Origin: Crambe crambe
Lineage: Eukaryota > Porifera > Demospongiae > Poecilosclerida > Crambeidae
NCBI GenBank assembly: GCA_963924555.1
Contig: OZ004582.1
Location: 6,262,001 to 6,326,000, forward strand
Length of the DNA stretch: 64,000 bases
Direction: 5' to 3'
A model generated the notes under the pieces. The model saw nothing but the letters and a program-made list of their open reading frames with translations, had not been told where the DNA came from and ran no database searches. Positions within the stretch are counted from its first letter, which is position 1, and each line of letters starts with the position of its first letter. Shown in pieces: positions 44,684 to 54,899 of this stretch. The translations under genes and the position numbers were made by a program.

Positions 44684-44832
44684 CTTAAACTATAACAGCA
44701 CTGTCAATATTTGAATCTGGTGCCCCAAGTGAGGTCATGAGTTCACTGGTGCATTCCAGGGGTAAGGATTGTGTAAACTGTGGTTTAGGGCTTCTGGAAG
44801 TCCTGGTTGCAAAGGTGGTGAAACAGACTGTA

Positions 44833-46200
44833 GTAGCCACTTCATATCAACTGTCTGGCCTTTGAAGTAGCCACAATGTACTAGAATTACAACTGGTGGC
44901 TTCCCTTTGATGTAGCACTCAAATAGGCTGTAAATGTATATTATCAATTGGGCAGAGTAGAATAGTCCCAGGTAAACATCAGACACATTAATTTTAGCTC
45001 TCTATAACTCGTAGCCTTAGTGAAATTTTGGTGTGGAGATATTCTGAAACTTATATAGCTAGTACTACAGTGATAAAAGACGGGTTATGATAAACCTTTC
45101 AATCAAGGACAATCTAAAAGTTATTTACCTTTGTACAGTGGACCCTCACTACGTAGTCTGAATCCCTTTAATTGGAACCATCACAAATCTGTATAGCCAT
45201 TTTAATGATATTCATGTCTATTTTGAGGGCGCATGTGACCTATTTTCAATCCTGTGTACATAGTCTAGTATATCTGTGGCTGTACAAAGCATCAAACTGT
45301 GGACAATACATGCACCAGGTTACTAGTAATTTGCTTGGACCAAGCAGAGGGCTACAAAGAATGAGTTCCCTAGTAACAACTTTGTGTTCAATTTTCTTAC
45401 ACTATAGAAGAATCTATAGTTTGCATGGAGCTTCAACTCTTTTATCAGATACTATTATTGAAGTATAATAAACTATATGGGAAAAGAGTATTTGACAAAA
45501 TTGAAGTCCTCCATTTTTATTTCAGAGAGTCATTGAATGATGCACTTAAACTGTGTGTATTATTGTAGCTAGTATGCAGGTCAGTGTGCTGGGAGAATGC
45601 ACAACTTCATAAGCACTACCACTTTACCCCACAAACATCAGTAAGTATTATCCACAGGTACACCATAACTAAATTCTAATATAAAAATTTAAGAATTTCT
45701 TTCAATATCACATTACTATGTATCTATAACCTGTAGCTACACTAACAGTATTATATAATCACTGATGACCATGGATCCTGCTGTTGCAACTTACTCTAAA
45801 GTCTCTTCCTGGGAAAGCCACATTAGTTTTTGTGGTATACTGAGAATAAACAGTTGTACTGAGCATGCTTACGTCATTAATTTGTGTGCTTAAATAGTGG
45901 ACTCTTGCCTCAGCAGAGAGCAGACTGTCACTAGACCCTGATTAACTATTGTGTTATAACCTCACATTCCTGTTGTAGCTACATTCCCTTCGCCATCTTC
46001 AAACAGGTGCTGCAACACAGAGTGATCTAACTGGCTGAAGTCATTCCCGATTGAGCTCATGTGTAGTCTCACATATTGCAGAAGAAGAGGGAAGGGGAAG
46101 GAGAAAATACATCTGGTGAAAGATGCAAGGTTTTCATATCCAAATAGAATGCTGACTTCATCATGATATTACTAGGGGAATGTGCAACATTAAAGTATTT
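44833..46200. other. Spacer, with possible pogo/Tigger-like end
   Basis: No gene recognised. 'cagtggaccctcactacgta' at about 45136 resembles pogo/Tigger-type termini of other animals, but no partner end was found. Weak open stretches (44735-44986 minus, 45172-45468 plus) have no supporting signs. Confidence 0.35.
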
Positions 46201-46205
46201 CTATA

Positions 46206-46492
46206 AGGGAAAAAGCATTTCGTGAAATGAAAAAGATGTAGGGATGACCACTGCTCAAAAAAGTAAGGAAACAAGAAGGGATCAATCTTTGTTCTGTATT
46301 ATCCAGCCAACAATCCCTATATATACGTTGGGTAGCTTCAGATTATAGTGTAGTAATGTACGTATAATGTAGGGATTGTTGGCTGGATATACAGAACAAA
46401 GGTTGATTTCCATCCTTCTTGTTTCCTTACTTTTTTGAGCAGTGGTCGGTCATCCCTACATCTTTTTTCATTTCACAAAATGCTTTCACCCT
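46206..46492. mobile_element. 287-bp palindromic MITE, complete copy
   Basis: Ends 'agggaaaaagcatttcgtga' and 'tttcacaaaatgctttcaccct' lie next to TA on both sides. Arms of about 110 bp (including 'gtagggatgaccactgctca') face each other around 'atatatacgttgggtagctt'. Partial copies are at 18300 and 24005. Confidence 0.9.
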
Positions 46493-46639
46493 TACTTGTT
46501 CCTGGTCTTTTTTTCCTCTCTTTTATGGTTTTAGCTATGTAGCTATAGAGTTCATTCGATTATCATATGTGAAAGGATCATCGAGTTACAGCCGTCAAAG
46601 AAGAAGAAGAAGATGATGATGATGATGAATGAAACATAA

Positions 46640-47352
46640 AAATTTTAGCTAGATTTAGATGGCGGCTGGTGCCGATTGTTGACACTGTTCTGGAGGAGTT
46701 TGAGCGGACATATCATATTTAGTTGAGCCTGTAGCAAGAGAATAGAAGAGATACAGAGAGTCCAGTTTGTATTATTCTAATGAGAGAAGCCACCCCTATT
46801 CCGTACTAACCCTACTTGCCGTATTTCTGAAACGGTAAGCTCCCTCGTCTAATCATTCACAGTAGCTTTTGTTAAGTCTAAGTGGTGGAACTAGAATTCA
46901 CTTTTGTATTAGTCTATAGGCGGCGTGTGCAGCTGTCCTTGTCATCCCTACATAGAGAGAACTACAGGGCCGGAGCCACAATAAATTTGAGAATATAATT
47001 ATAAGCAGGGTTTCATCTATGAATTTCACCTTGGGGGGAAGCTCACTGATCATGTGGCCGTAGGCCACAGTGAGGAGGAGGGTGTGAGAGGGCCTCCCGC
47101 GTGAAGCCAAAAATGCTTGGTCCTTAATTACTCCCTTTGGCTACAACCTGTGGTCATCAAAGGGAGTAGCCTATAAATACCTTGGGGGGGAGGGGGGGGA
47201 GTCGGGTTAGTCTGAAACTTAAGCTGTCTGTTGTTTAGTTTGCTGAAGCAAAGGCAAGCAAAAGTAAGTCAATTTTTGTGAGAAAAAGTGGTCAGGTTGA
47301 AACCTTAAAACCTGATCTATGGCTCCAGCCCTGAGCTACCGCTCTCTCTGAT
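46640..47352 (-). mobile_element. Longest hairpin-headed element copy, with exons
   Basis: Read on minus: TC plus the hairpin (split by a nested insertion at 46965-47333), then leader 'atgtagggatgac' and a remnant of the ATG exon (ATGATTAG, deleted inside, then 'taccgtttcagaaatacggc'). Next come 'tagggttagtacggaatagg', a pyrimidine-rich tract ending 'ctcttgctacag' and the terminal exon (damaged AQL, then CAAACTCCTCCAGAACAG). It ties the separate pieces at 17.85, 29.6, 54.06 and 54.77 kb together in one order. Confidence 0.6.
46965..47333. mobile_element. hAT-like MITE nested in a hairpin loop
   Basis: Ends 'cagggccggagccac' and 'atggctccagccctg' are inverted repeats with two differences. The element splits the hairpin arms 'agagagaacta' and 'agctaccgctctctctg'. 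CAGGG ends are typical of hAT-type MITEs. The target duplication is unclear. Confidence 0.7.
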
Positions 47353-47512
47353 ACAGTGTAGGGTTTTTTAGAGCTGATATTCATTTGTGCTTCAACTCCT
47401 TAGATTTTGTTGGAGAGCAATGTACAGTAAGTGGCATGCTTATCACCCTAAAATCCACTTAGCGCCTACTTTACAATTGGAGCATGCGCATTATACACGC
47501 GCAGGGTGCTAC

Positions 47513-48336
47513 CATAGATTGTAGCTATAGACTACGTAACCGGGATTGGAAACGCCCCATAGCAACAATACAACATGCGTGGTACAATCCGTATTGCGGT
47601 GCGTGGAAGAGCTGAAAAAGCCAAACGTGGAGGAATCGACCTCTCGAAGTTCAGAAGTAAGTCCATAGCATAGCTAGTAACTTCACCACCTTACTCATGT
47701 AAAAAGCAAATTTTTTGCTGCTCGGACACCCATACCAGCCTGTTTTAGCCTGTTTTGGCTTTGTGTACCTGTATCCTCTTACATGAAAGAGTAAATATTC
47801 AACTTACAGTTTCAGAGTTTAGTGTACACTCTACTTCATGCCCTCATACCTAAAATGTAGTGAACTTTGGATGTATTCAAGAGTTTCAGCCAATAGTTCA
47901 CATTTGCAGGGTGTCTTTGCGTACCTTTTTTGAAAAAGTGAAGTTGTTTGTAGTGACCCCAATTTATATTCATAACAAGTAGTTATTCCTTCATGCCCTC
48001 CACCTATGCTTTCCAAATGTATGCATTCCCTTGCCAAGAAAAAGCTCAACGATTAGAGTACATTAATTTTTAATATTATATTCCTGGGATGATCAACTGA
48101 GAGGGAGGCTTCAATATCTTCACTCATATAGTTCGGGCAGAGAACAAGAAGGTGCAGAGGTGAAGAAGAACCTGAAAGAAATCACCAGGATCAATGGCTG
48201 CACACTTAATACCCAAATTTGATAACTATTGTCTTTTTTCTTATTCTATTAATTAATGCAGGCATGCGCAATAAGGAGTGGCCGGGCAGTTTATATTGCG
48301 TTTCCAATCCCGGTTACGTAGTCTATACAATCTATG
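47513..48336. mobile_element. 824-bp TIR element carrying an exon-like start
   Basis: Inverted ends 'catagattgtagctatagac' plus 'gtaaccgggattggaaacgc' and reverse complement; GTGCTA is duplicated at 47506-47511 and 48337-48342. Near the left end an ATG at 47577 opens MRGTIRIAVRGRAEKAKRGG, IDLSKFR before 'gtaagtcc'. Near 48142 an acceptor 'gggcag' is followed by REQEGAEVKKNLKEITRING and a stop. It belongs with 59980-61087 (shared 'acgggattggaaa'). Confidence 0.8.
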
Positions 48337-48342
48337 GTGCTA

Positions 48343-49138
48343 AAGTCTATTCGCGTTCACCTCGACCCCGGAAGTAGCTGTGGTGTAGTAAGCCTACGTA
48401 AGAACGCGTATTAATCCAATTAGCCACATAGTTATGGCTAGAAGTATGCGCGGGTAATTGGAGCCAAGCCACGTGTTATCAGTTTAGATCAAGTTATTTT
48501 CTCGTTTTTGCGTGACTTTCTCTCATGCCTGCCATGACTCTCCCTGGACTTCTGCCTTGTTCTTCTACTGGACAATCCCCAGAGAGGTAGGGTGGTTCAG
48601 CTGACATCTCAAGTCTGCTCCTTCCTTTCCTGATCCCAGCAACTCCTGGAGGGTTTAGCAATGAATGTTCTGTATAAGCTAAACTGCCGGGAAGATTAGC
48701 AGTGATTCGAATATTGTAGTTAAACTTGAAAATGTGACTTCTCATTGATTCTATCGATCTAGTTAGCTAAAAGATTCTGTGATTCAGTTTTCTAGTTAGC
48801 TGAACTATTCTATAATTCATATTTCTTAGTTTTAACCAGCAGTTACTTGCGTAAGCTAGCTAACTTACTCGAGATTCAGTAGCACCTGGCAGCCATTGTT
48901 GTTGCTCTATCGCGCGCAATGCGCGCGCACTACATTCCTTGTGGTGAATGGCAGCTCCATACTTTGCTTATGGGACATACAGCTAACTTCTTACTGGTAA
49001 GGATTGAGTCTTTATAAAAAGTATCATCATAAATCTCGGATAATTAGCTAGCTGCTGGTGTTTGAAATTTTGAAATTGGTCAAGAATTGAGCAAGTTATC
49101 GCGGATATAAAAAGGTCGAGGTGAACGCGAATAGACTT
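48343..49138. mobile_element. 796-bp MITE with TA target site
   Basis: 25-bp perfect inverted ends starting 'aagtctattcgcgttcacct' are flanked by TA (48341-48342 and 49139-49140). No supported ORF. Confidence 0.9.
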
Positions 49139-49145
49139 TAGTACT

Positions 49146-50368
49146 AGTGATACCGGATGCTATGGTGGGCGGGGTCATTTTTTTATACGTAAAAATAATA
49201 CTGCAGGACGGCACCAAAAGTGACCAAGATATAACCTGGCTGCGAAGGTCCAGATCCAAAGAAATCCAGGAAAAAAACATATCAACAGAATCCTAATATT
49301 CTAGAGAATCTAACTGTGACAGTTTCTTTTAGATAGAGTGCTAAATTTAGATTTGATGTTCAAAAACATATTTAAATTTCGATTTTCTTATGATATAACA
49401 CTTGAACAGGTCATGAAACCATATTTTTTGGAAACTGCATCAAAAACTGATCCTGGTACCTTGGATAACTTCTTGTATCAAGCAGAAAAGAAGGCACGCA
49501 AGAAGGATAAGGCATTCAACTTATATAACTGATGGGTCAAAGTTCATGACCTCAACCCTTTCCCACTTAATTTGAATCTGTGCTGCCTCAGGTGAATAGC
49601 CTAACCCCCCTCACCCCCATAGTACATATTTTAATGTAAAATAAAAGTGATGAAAAATGCTTGAATTCTGAATCAATCTCTGAACAACATAAATCAGTTC
49701 TGGCTGTGGAGTAATGCTGCAGTCTGTTCCTTAATAACAGCAAAGCTCCCAGATCCTGTACATGACTTTGAACATCAATCACTGTCCACTGCAAAGCTTG
49801 GCAGCATAAATTGCAGACTAATGCCACAAATTCTAAAATATAGCAAAGCCGTAATACAGTAAATTTGAAATGAGCAATCAAAAACACGTTTTACATGGGG
49901 AGGGTAGGTCTACTGAAGTTCCTAACTTTGTTAATGTTGTGTACATTCAAAATAGAGACAGACTCTAGGACAACAATTGTACAACAGTTCCTACTAGTCT
50001 GGTGTTATCCAGACTACATGGCCTATTTTTTTAAATTTACCCTTAGTTCTATAGTCATTTTCTTACTCTTCCATATGAACTTTGTTTGAAGAAAATCCAT
50101 CTAGTAGATCCTAAGATACGAGCAAAAGATTGCAGTACTATTAGCCATAATGACCTTTAACCTACTTTGGAAAGGTGCCGTTTTCTTAATTAAAAGAAAG
50201 TAAAATTTTCCTGTACAATTTCAATTGTAAAATGTTACGTATCTCTGCTTCTACTGGATGGATTTTTATCGGATAAAGTTTATCTGGCTGAGGAAAAAGA
50301 GCTTAATATTTTTAAGAAATGAATTTATAGTTTCATAGTATTTTTAAAAATAGCCCGGTATCACTACT
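49146..50368. mobile_element. 1.2-kb MITE-like element
   Basis: The left end 'agtgataccggatgctat' and right end 'atagcccggtatcact' are inverted repeats with small differences, next to 'tagta' on both sides. Inside there is no recognisable coding sequence. Confidence 0.6.
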
Positions 50369-50791
50369 AGTACAGTGGTTTTACCCAATCTTGCAAAAAT
50401 TGGTCATCCGTATACGCATGCGCACTGCTTGAATTTTGAAATTGCGCTCAGATTTGGAAAGAACTTTAGAGAAGTAAGCTTTGAAGAGCTAGCTAGTGAC
50501 TGTTCTAGTATAGTTCTAACCTACTAGCATGCCACTCACCTTCTCCGGTAAGATTTTCGAGGCTCAAAGTCGAGCATGCGCGAGAATGCACACTCAGAAC
50601 CACTGTACTGCAGATTTCACTTGCGCATGTTTTGTATTGCAACAGTGGTAATGAGGGTCAAAGGTCATACGCAAAACTCGATGTTCAAACGGAAGTGAAA
50701 TTGTCATGTCATGTCATGTCATCATGCGACACATGAATCATGACGTCACCGAATTATTATAATAAGTGACCTCGCTTCGAGATCGCTCGGA

Positions 50792-52417
50792 ATGTTGAGC
50801 TCTCGCTCCTCTATCAGTATGGCTGTCAGAACTACATTCTTCTTTTTAATTTTGGCCGGTGGAAGTTTTATGCTATTGTTGTTATGGTTCTATCTTCCAT
50901 CTCGCATAGGCATCATCACTCCTACCGGTATAAGTCCAAGGAAAAGGCCTGGGTACGAGGCTAGTCCAAGGGTCAGCAGCCTACTCTTCACATCAGACAG
51001 AGAGCCAGCTTCAGCAATAAATACTGCAAATCAGGAGTCAATAAATACTGCAAATCAGGAGTCAATAAATACTGCAAATCAGGAGTCAATAAATACTGCA
51101 AATCAGGAGTCAATAAATACTGAGTCAATAAATACTGCAAATCAGGAGTCAGCAGGATATGGATACATCATGGCAACTAATTTTTTCGACCAATTATCAG
51201 GGTCCATAGCTAATTTAATAAGCATGCAGTGCTGGGCTGCCAGTTTAAGCCCCCAAGTCAGAGTGGTTGAACCGTTTATGGGCAATACATTATTTGGTGT
51301 GGATTTGAATGCTACCGGAGAGAGCAACGATACAGTCAAACTGGGACACATGTTCAGATGGAACATTAGTAAATCGTATGCACCACTAATCAGCTGGGAT
51401 TACTTTATCACGCATGCACCAAGGAAACTCATTCTAGTCGACAGAGAATGTCTTGGGATCGATGCTGGTAAGAACTGTATGGAATGCAATAGTGGCTATC
51501 TAGCTTACAAGAATTCCGTTAAAATCTTTGCTGACAAGCATCACTTTGAAATTGTTCGACAGGTTTGTTATCCCAGTGTTTTAACACCCGAAAGCGAATT
51601 CAAGAAACTAGTTTATTCTGATAATGATCCAAGTCAAGTGGTAGTCGTATTCAACATGTGGGGAGGAATAAATTATGCCCCACTTAATATCCGTATACCT
51701 CTACGTGGCTTCCATGCAGAGAAATGTTATAGAGACCTATTCTCGACCATTCAGATGCCAGTTAGTGCAAGTATCATTAGAGATGGCAATAATTACATCA
51801 GACAATACCTTCCTGGGGGAGTAAATAAAACCTACATCAGTGTCATGATGCGAATGGAACACTTCTTAAATTCTTTTGATCAATTTAAGGGAAAATCATA
51901 CGAAGAAATTTTACCTATCATGACAAAGTGTCATAATAGCATATCAACAAAAGTAAATGCACTGAAAAAAGATCATGGTATAGAATCCATATTTTTTACT
52001 GCAGACTGCAGGAAACAAGGGTCAGCTTTCTTCAATAAACCTTCTGGAAATACGTCAGTTGAAGTGAAAAACATGAAAAGTTATCTCGGATCTCTTCCTA
52101 AACTACAAAAGGAATTCTTTGTAGAATCAGGAAAGCTGGAGAGAATTTCGACAGATTTAGTGTCCACGTTGTATCAAAAGTTATTTGGTAATTCATCAAG
52201 CTTGGACGAATGGGACAGATCTTTTGATGAGATAGCCTCATTTGGCACTGCAGGATACATCGGACTACTCCAGCAATATTTGGCAGTTAGAGCCACTTGT
52301 CTTATCACAGCAGGGGGTGGGACATACCAAGCAAATGCTAGAAAGTTTCACTTATTGCAGCATCATAGAAGGCCACCGTGTGTATTTCAGATCAAAGAGT
52401 GTGGAATGTGGCTATGA
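50792..52417 (+). CDS. Type II membrane protein, glycosyltransferase-like, 541 aa
   Basis: Intronless. One membrane anchor lies near the N-terminus (about residues 14-35, TFFFLILAGGSFMLLLLWFY), then a stalk with an eight-residue repeat NTANQESI (four full units, one cut, one more; about 76-121), and a lumenal domain with several N-x-S/T sites. The domain opens YIMATNFFDQLSGSIANLIS, MQCWAASLSPQVRVVEPF and ends GTAGYIGLLQQYLAVRATCL, ITAGGGTYQ. This plan resembles Golgi GT-B enzymes of the O-fucosyltransferase kind and a large sponge family of uncharacterised proteins. The enzyme assignment is inference, and no catalytic residue can be named. A second in-frame ATG at 50819 would still include the anchor. 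Confidence 0.6.
   Translation: MLSSRSSISMAVRTTFFFLILAGGSFMLLLLWFYLPSRIGIITPTGISPRKRPGYEASPRVSSLLFTSDREPASAINTANQESINTANQESINTANQESINTANQESINTESINTANQESAGYGYIMATNFFDQLSGSIANLISMQCWAASLSPQVRVVEPFMGNTLFGVDLNATGESNDTVKLGHMFRWNISKSYAPLISWDYFITHAPRKLILVDRECLGIDAGKNCMECNSGYLAYKNSVKIFADKHHFEIVRQVCYPSVLTPESEFKKLVYSDNDPSQVVVVFNMWGGINYAPLNIRIPLRGFHAEKCYRDLFSTIQMPVSASIIRDGNNYIRQYLPGGVNKTYISVMMRMEHFLNSFDQFKGKSYEEILPIMTKCHNSISTKVNALKKDHGIESIFFTADCRKQGSAFFNKPSGNTSVEVKNMKSYLGSLPKLQKEFFVESGKLERISTDLVSTLYQKLFGNSSSLDEWDRSFDEIASFGTAGYIGLLQQYLAVRATCLITAGGGTYQANARKFHLLQHHRRPPCVFQIKECGMWL
51016..51150 (+). repeat. 24-bp coding tandem repeat
   Basis: Unit 'ataaatactgcaaatcagga' plus 'gtca' occurs four times, once shortened by 9 bp, then once more. 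It is in frame throughout, so length changes do not break the protein. Confidence 0.95.
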
Positions 52418-52429
52418 TAATTGATCTTA

Positions 52430-52980
52430 CCAAAATGAAATCAGTGAATTCTCTAGTCATCCCCACTTAGAGCAGATAAAGTTTACCTTACTTAGATATG
52501 TATAGTGTGCCTGTATATATGTTAGAACTTAGTAAATGGTATGCAACACTTCACCACAGGCAGTAAGAGCTTTTAGTTGGCCTCCTCATTATAGAAAACA
52601 TTGAATTTCACCATTTTCTCTTAATGGGGTTCTTCATGGAATTAAAGACTGAGGGTGATTTCTGGCTGTAATTTTTATGAAAACTATTATCAATCGTCAA
52701 AATCTTCATTCCTGGATTCTCCAGTACACCTTTTCAAAATTATTGTAAGCCTATTAAATAATTTGACTGTCACATGAGAAGGTCGAAATACTAGCATTGA
52801 TATGTTAAGCTTGGTATACTACGTATGTGTTCATACTGAGCATGCCTCATAAGTCATAGCATCACGCATGGAAGGAAAGAGCCACTTCTTGCTGCACTTT
52901 CGGAAAAACCCAGACCTACCCATCATCTCTCTGTTCTCTCCTACAAATTAAATACCAAATTACATACCAATGTAATCAAA
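52430..52980. other. 3' flank, no gene seen
   Basis: AT-rich sequence after the glycosyltransferase-like gene. A minus-strand piece at about 52988-53055 repeats the exon ending seen at 6241 (DGNKALR, then gtactcag). Confidence 0.4.
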
Positions 52981-53336
52981 GCGCAATCCTTCCCTGAGTA
53001 CCTCAGCGCTTTGTTGCCATCACAGATCTCTAAAGCAACTTCGTCCTTCTCCATGCTATTAACTTAGAGTGCCTAACTCTACTTCGTTTTGGACTAGGTT
53101 ACTGACTTCTTTGAGTGATTTTGATAATGTCTGGTTCTTATAGGCTGTTCTGGAGGGCACTGGGTTATGCAGTAAATCGTACTGTGATAAACCATCTTCT
53201 TGCCTCATCATAATAATACATTTATGCAGGTCGAATCATGCTAGCCTCGCGTAGCAAGACTATAGAATCATGCCATACCCCCTGCCACCACTTCCTCCAC
53301 CTCATCCCGCACCACAAGACGAAACCTTACCCTATA

Positions 53337-54058
53337 GCGTAAGCCGCCGATTATCGACCAGTACGTATTATCGACCGTGGCAGCACCAATTATCGACTAC
53401 TTAGTATACGGAAAGTCTACGGTAGTACACAAACGTAAACGGAGTTTAAGAAAATGGCTGCATTGAAAAATATATGGGAAAAACTTACAAGCTCTAGAGA
53501 GAAAACAGGACTTCAACAGCAGGTATTTATCAACTGCAGTATGAAAGTAAGTTACTAGCTCACGTTACCTATCGCCATGGCTCCGGAAGATCGCTTAAAA
53601 GGTACGAAAGCTATCGACTTAAAGTCGAATTTGGTGCTTGTTTAGTGAGGACTGTATCATAGATAATGACTGGATTCTGTAGGAATATGAAACACAGACC
53701 AATGAAGACTGTTTCCGAAAAGTATCACCAGAATCCAACAAAAAGGAGAGCTTCTGCAGCAGTTCCATTCCACCGTTAAATTGTGGAGCAGTTTATGGTA
53801 GAAATGCTTCGTTCATTTTTTATAAAATTTGTTATGATGATGTATTTTATAGCATAAAATAGTATAAAAGTATCTTTTTAAGGGCCCTAACATGTAGTGG
53901 AGCAAAACTGAAAGAAAGAATGGAACAGACGATGATTGATATTATGATTTTCAACGGGTCGTCGAAAATAGGTGTCGGTGATCGATAAATGATTTTTTAG
54001 TTGACGTAGTAGATTCAGCATAGCAAAATTTCTATCCAATTGTGAGAAAAATAATTTA
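53337..54058. mobile_element. MITE, TAGCGTAAG family, copy 2 (3' truncated)
   Basis: Starts after TA (53335-53336) with 'gcgtaagccgccgattatcg' and follows copy 1 (13384-14194) until 'aaataattta', where the hairpin-headed element begins. The exon from ATG 53454 is open here: MAALKNIWEKLTSSREKTGL, QQQVFINCSMK, then donor 'gtaagt' at 53547. Confidence 0.8.
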
Positions 54059-54300
54059 TCAGAGAGTGCGGTAGCACTCTCTATGTAGGGATGACTCGGA
54101 CGGCCGCGCGCGCCGCCTATAGACTAATACTAAAGTGAAATTCCAGTTCCCCCACTTAGACCTAACAAAAGCTATTGTGAATGATTATCCAGCCTACTAG
54201 AGCCTACTACAATGTGTAGACCAAGTTTCAGGACCAGGGAGCTTACCGTTTCAGAAATACGGCAAGCAGGTAAATCGCTCTATTCTTCTTCTTCTCTAAT
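54059..54300 (+). mobile_element. Hairpin-headed element, copy at 54.06 kb
   Basis: TC plus hairpin 54061-54082, identical to the 17.85-kb copy, with the same leader, exon and donor. The exon carries a TAG in place of CAG at codon 13. It interrupts the MITE before it, which fixes its 5' boundary at 54059, with an A on the outer side. Confidence 0.7.
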
Positions 54301-54764
54301 TGAGGACAATCAAAAAATAATACAGATTTTACCTCCAAAAGGGAACTCTCTAGTTACAAAGGACAATCTAAAACAGGGGCGGATCCAGGAATATTTAGAA
54401 GGGGTCACCCTTTTTTAAGATAAAGTGCGCCCACTTGATGTTTGGAAAGGTCAGGGAAACCATAGACTAACTAGCTACTCAATGCAGATGGCATTCCAGT
54501 ACTGGAAGCATCTGCCATTGTGCTTGACCATGTCCAATGAGTTAATTATGTCACACTATGAAAATACGAGATTTTCCTTGTGTTTCCAAAAGAAACTTGA
54601 AGGAAACAGTGTATTTTTTGTAGGAAATAGTGTAAGATACACAAGGGCACGGCATAATTATTTCATAATTATTTAGAATAGTAAATAAGCCTTGCGTATA
54701 TCCTATGAATTTCCTTATCAAGTTTCCTTCAGGCTAGGATATCTCCTATTTTCCATAGTGTCTA

Positions 54765-54895
54765 TCAGAGAGTGCGGTAGCACCCTCTATGTATAGGGTT
54801 AGTACGGAATGGGCGTGACTTCTCTCATTAGAATAATACAAACTAGACTCTCTGTATCTCTTCTATTCTTGCTACAGGCTAAACATCATAATAAT
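54765..54895 (+). mobile_element. Hairpin-headed element, short copy
   Basis: TC plus hairpin (54767-54788, one arm mismatch), then 'tagggttagtacggaatggg', a splice acceptor tract 'ttctattcttgctacag' and the first bases of the terminal exon (gctaaac). It is an internally deleted version of 46640-47352. Confidence 0.65.
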
Positions 54896-54899
54896 TAGT

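Larger units (their letters stand above)
42340..44830. mobile_element. Two-gene Tc1/IS630-type transposon, 2491 bp
   Basis: Flanked by TA (42338-42339 and 44831-44832). The 63-bp TIRs (42340-42402 and 44768-44830) start 'cagtctrtttcaccaccttt', as Tc1-like ends do. Each TIR has a conserved outer block of 25 bp, a diverged 17-bp middle and a conserved inner block 'ctaaaccacagtttacacaa'. This layout suggests two transposase-binding sites. Between the TIRs lie only two genes in convergent orientation: a spliced accessory gene on plus (42463-43533) and the DD34E transposase on minus (44683-43663). The intergenic gap is about 130 bp. Confidence 0.88.

Noticed and set aside
45136-45175. Pogo/Tigger-like terminal sequence
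   Set aside because: Only one end is seen and no transposase remnant follows, so it is not called as an element.
48494-48745. 83-aa minus ORF inside the 48343-49138 MITE
   Set aside because: No motif or similarity to the other ORFs in the window; probably chance.
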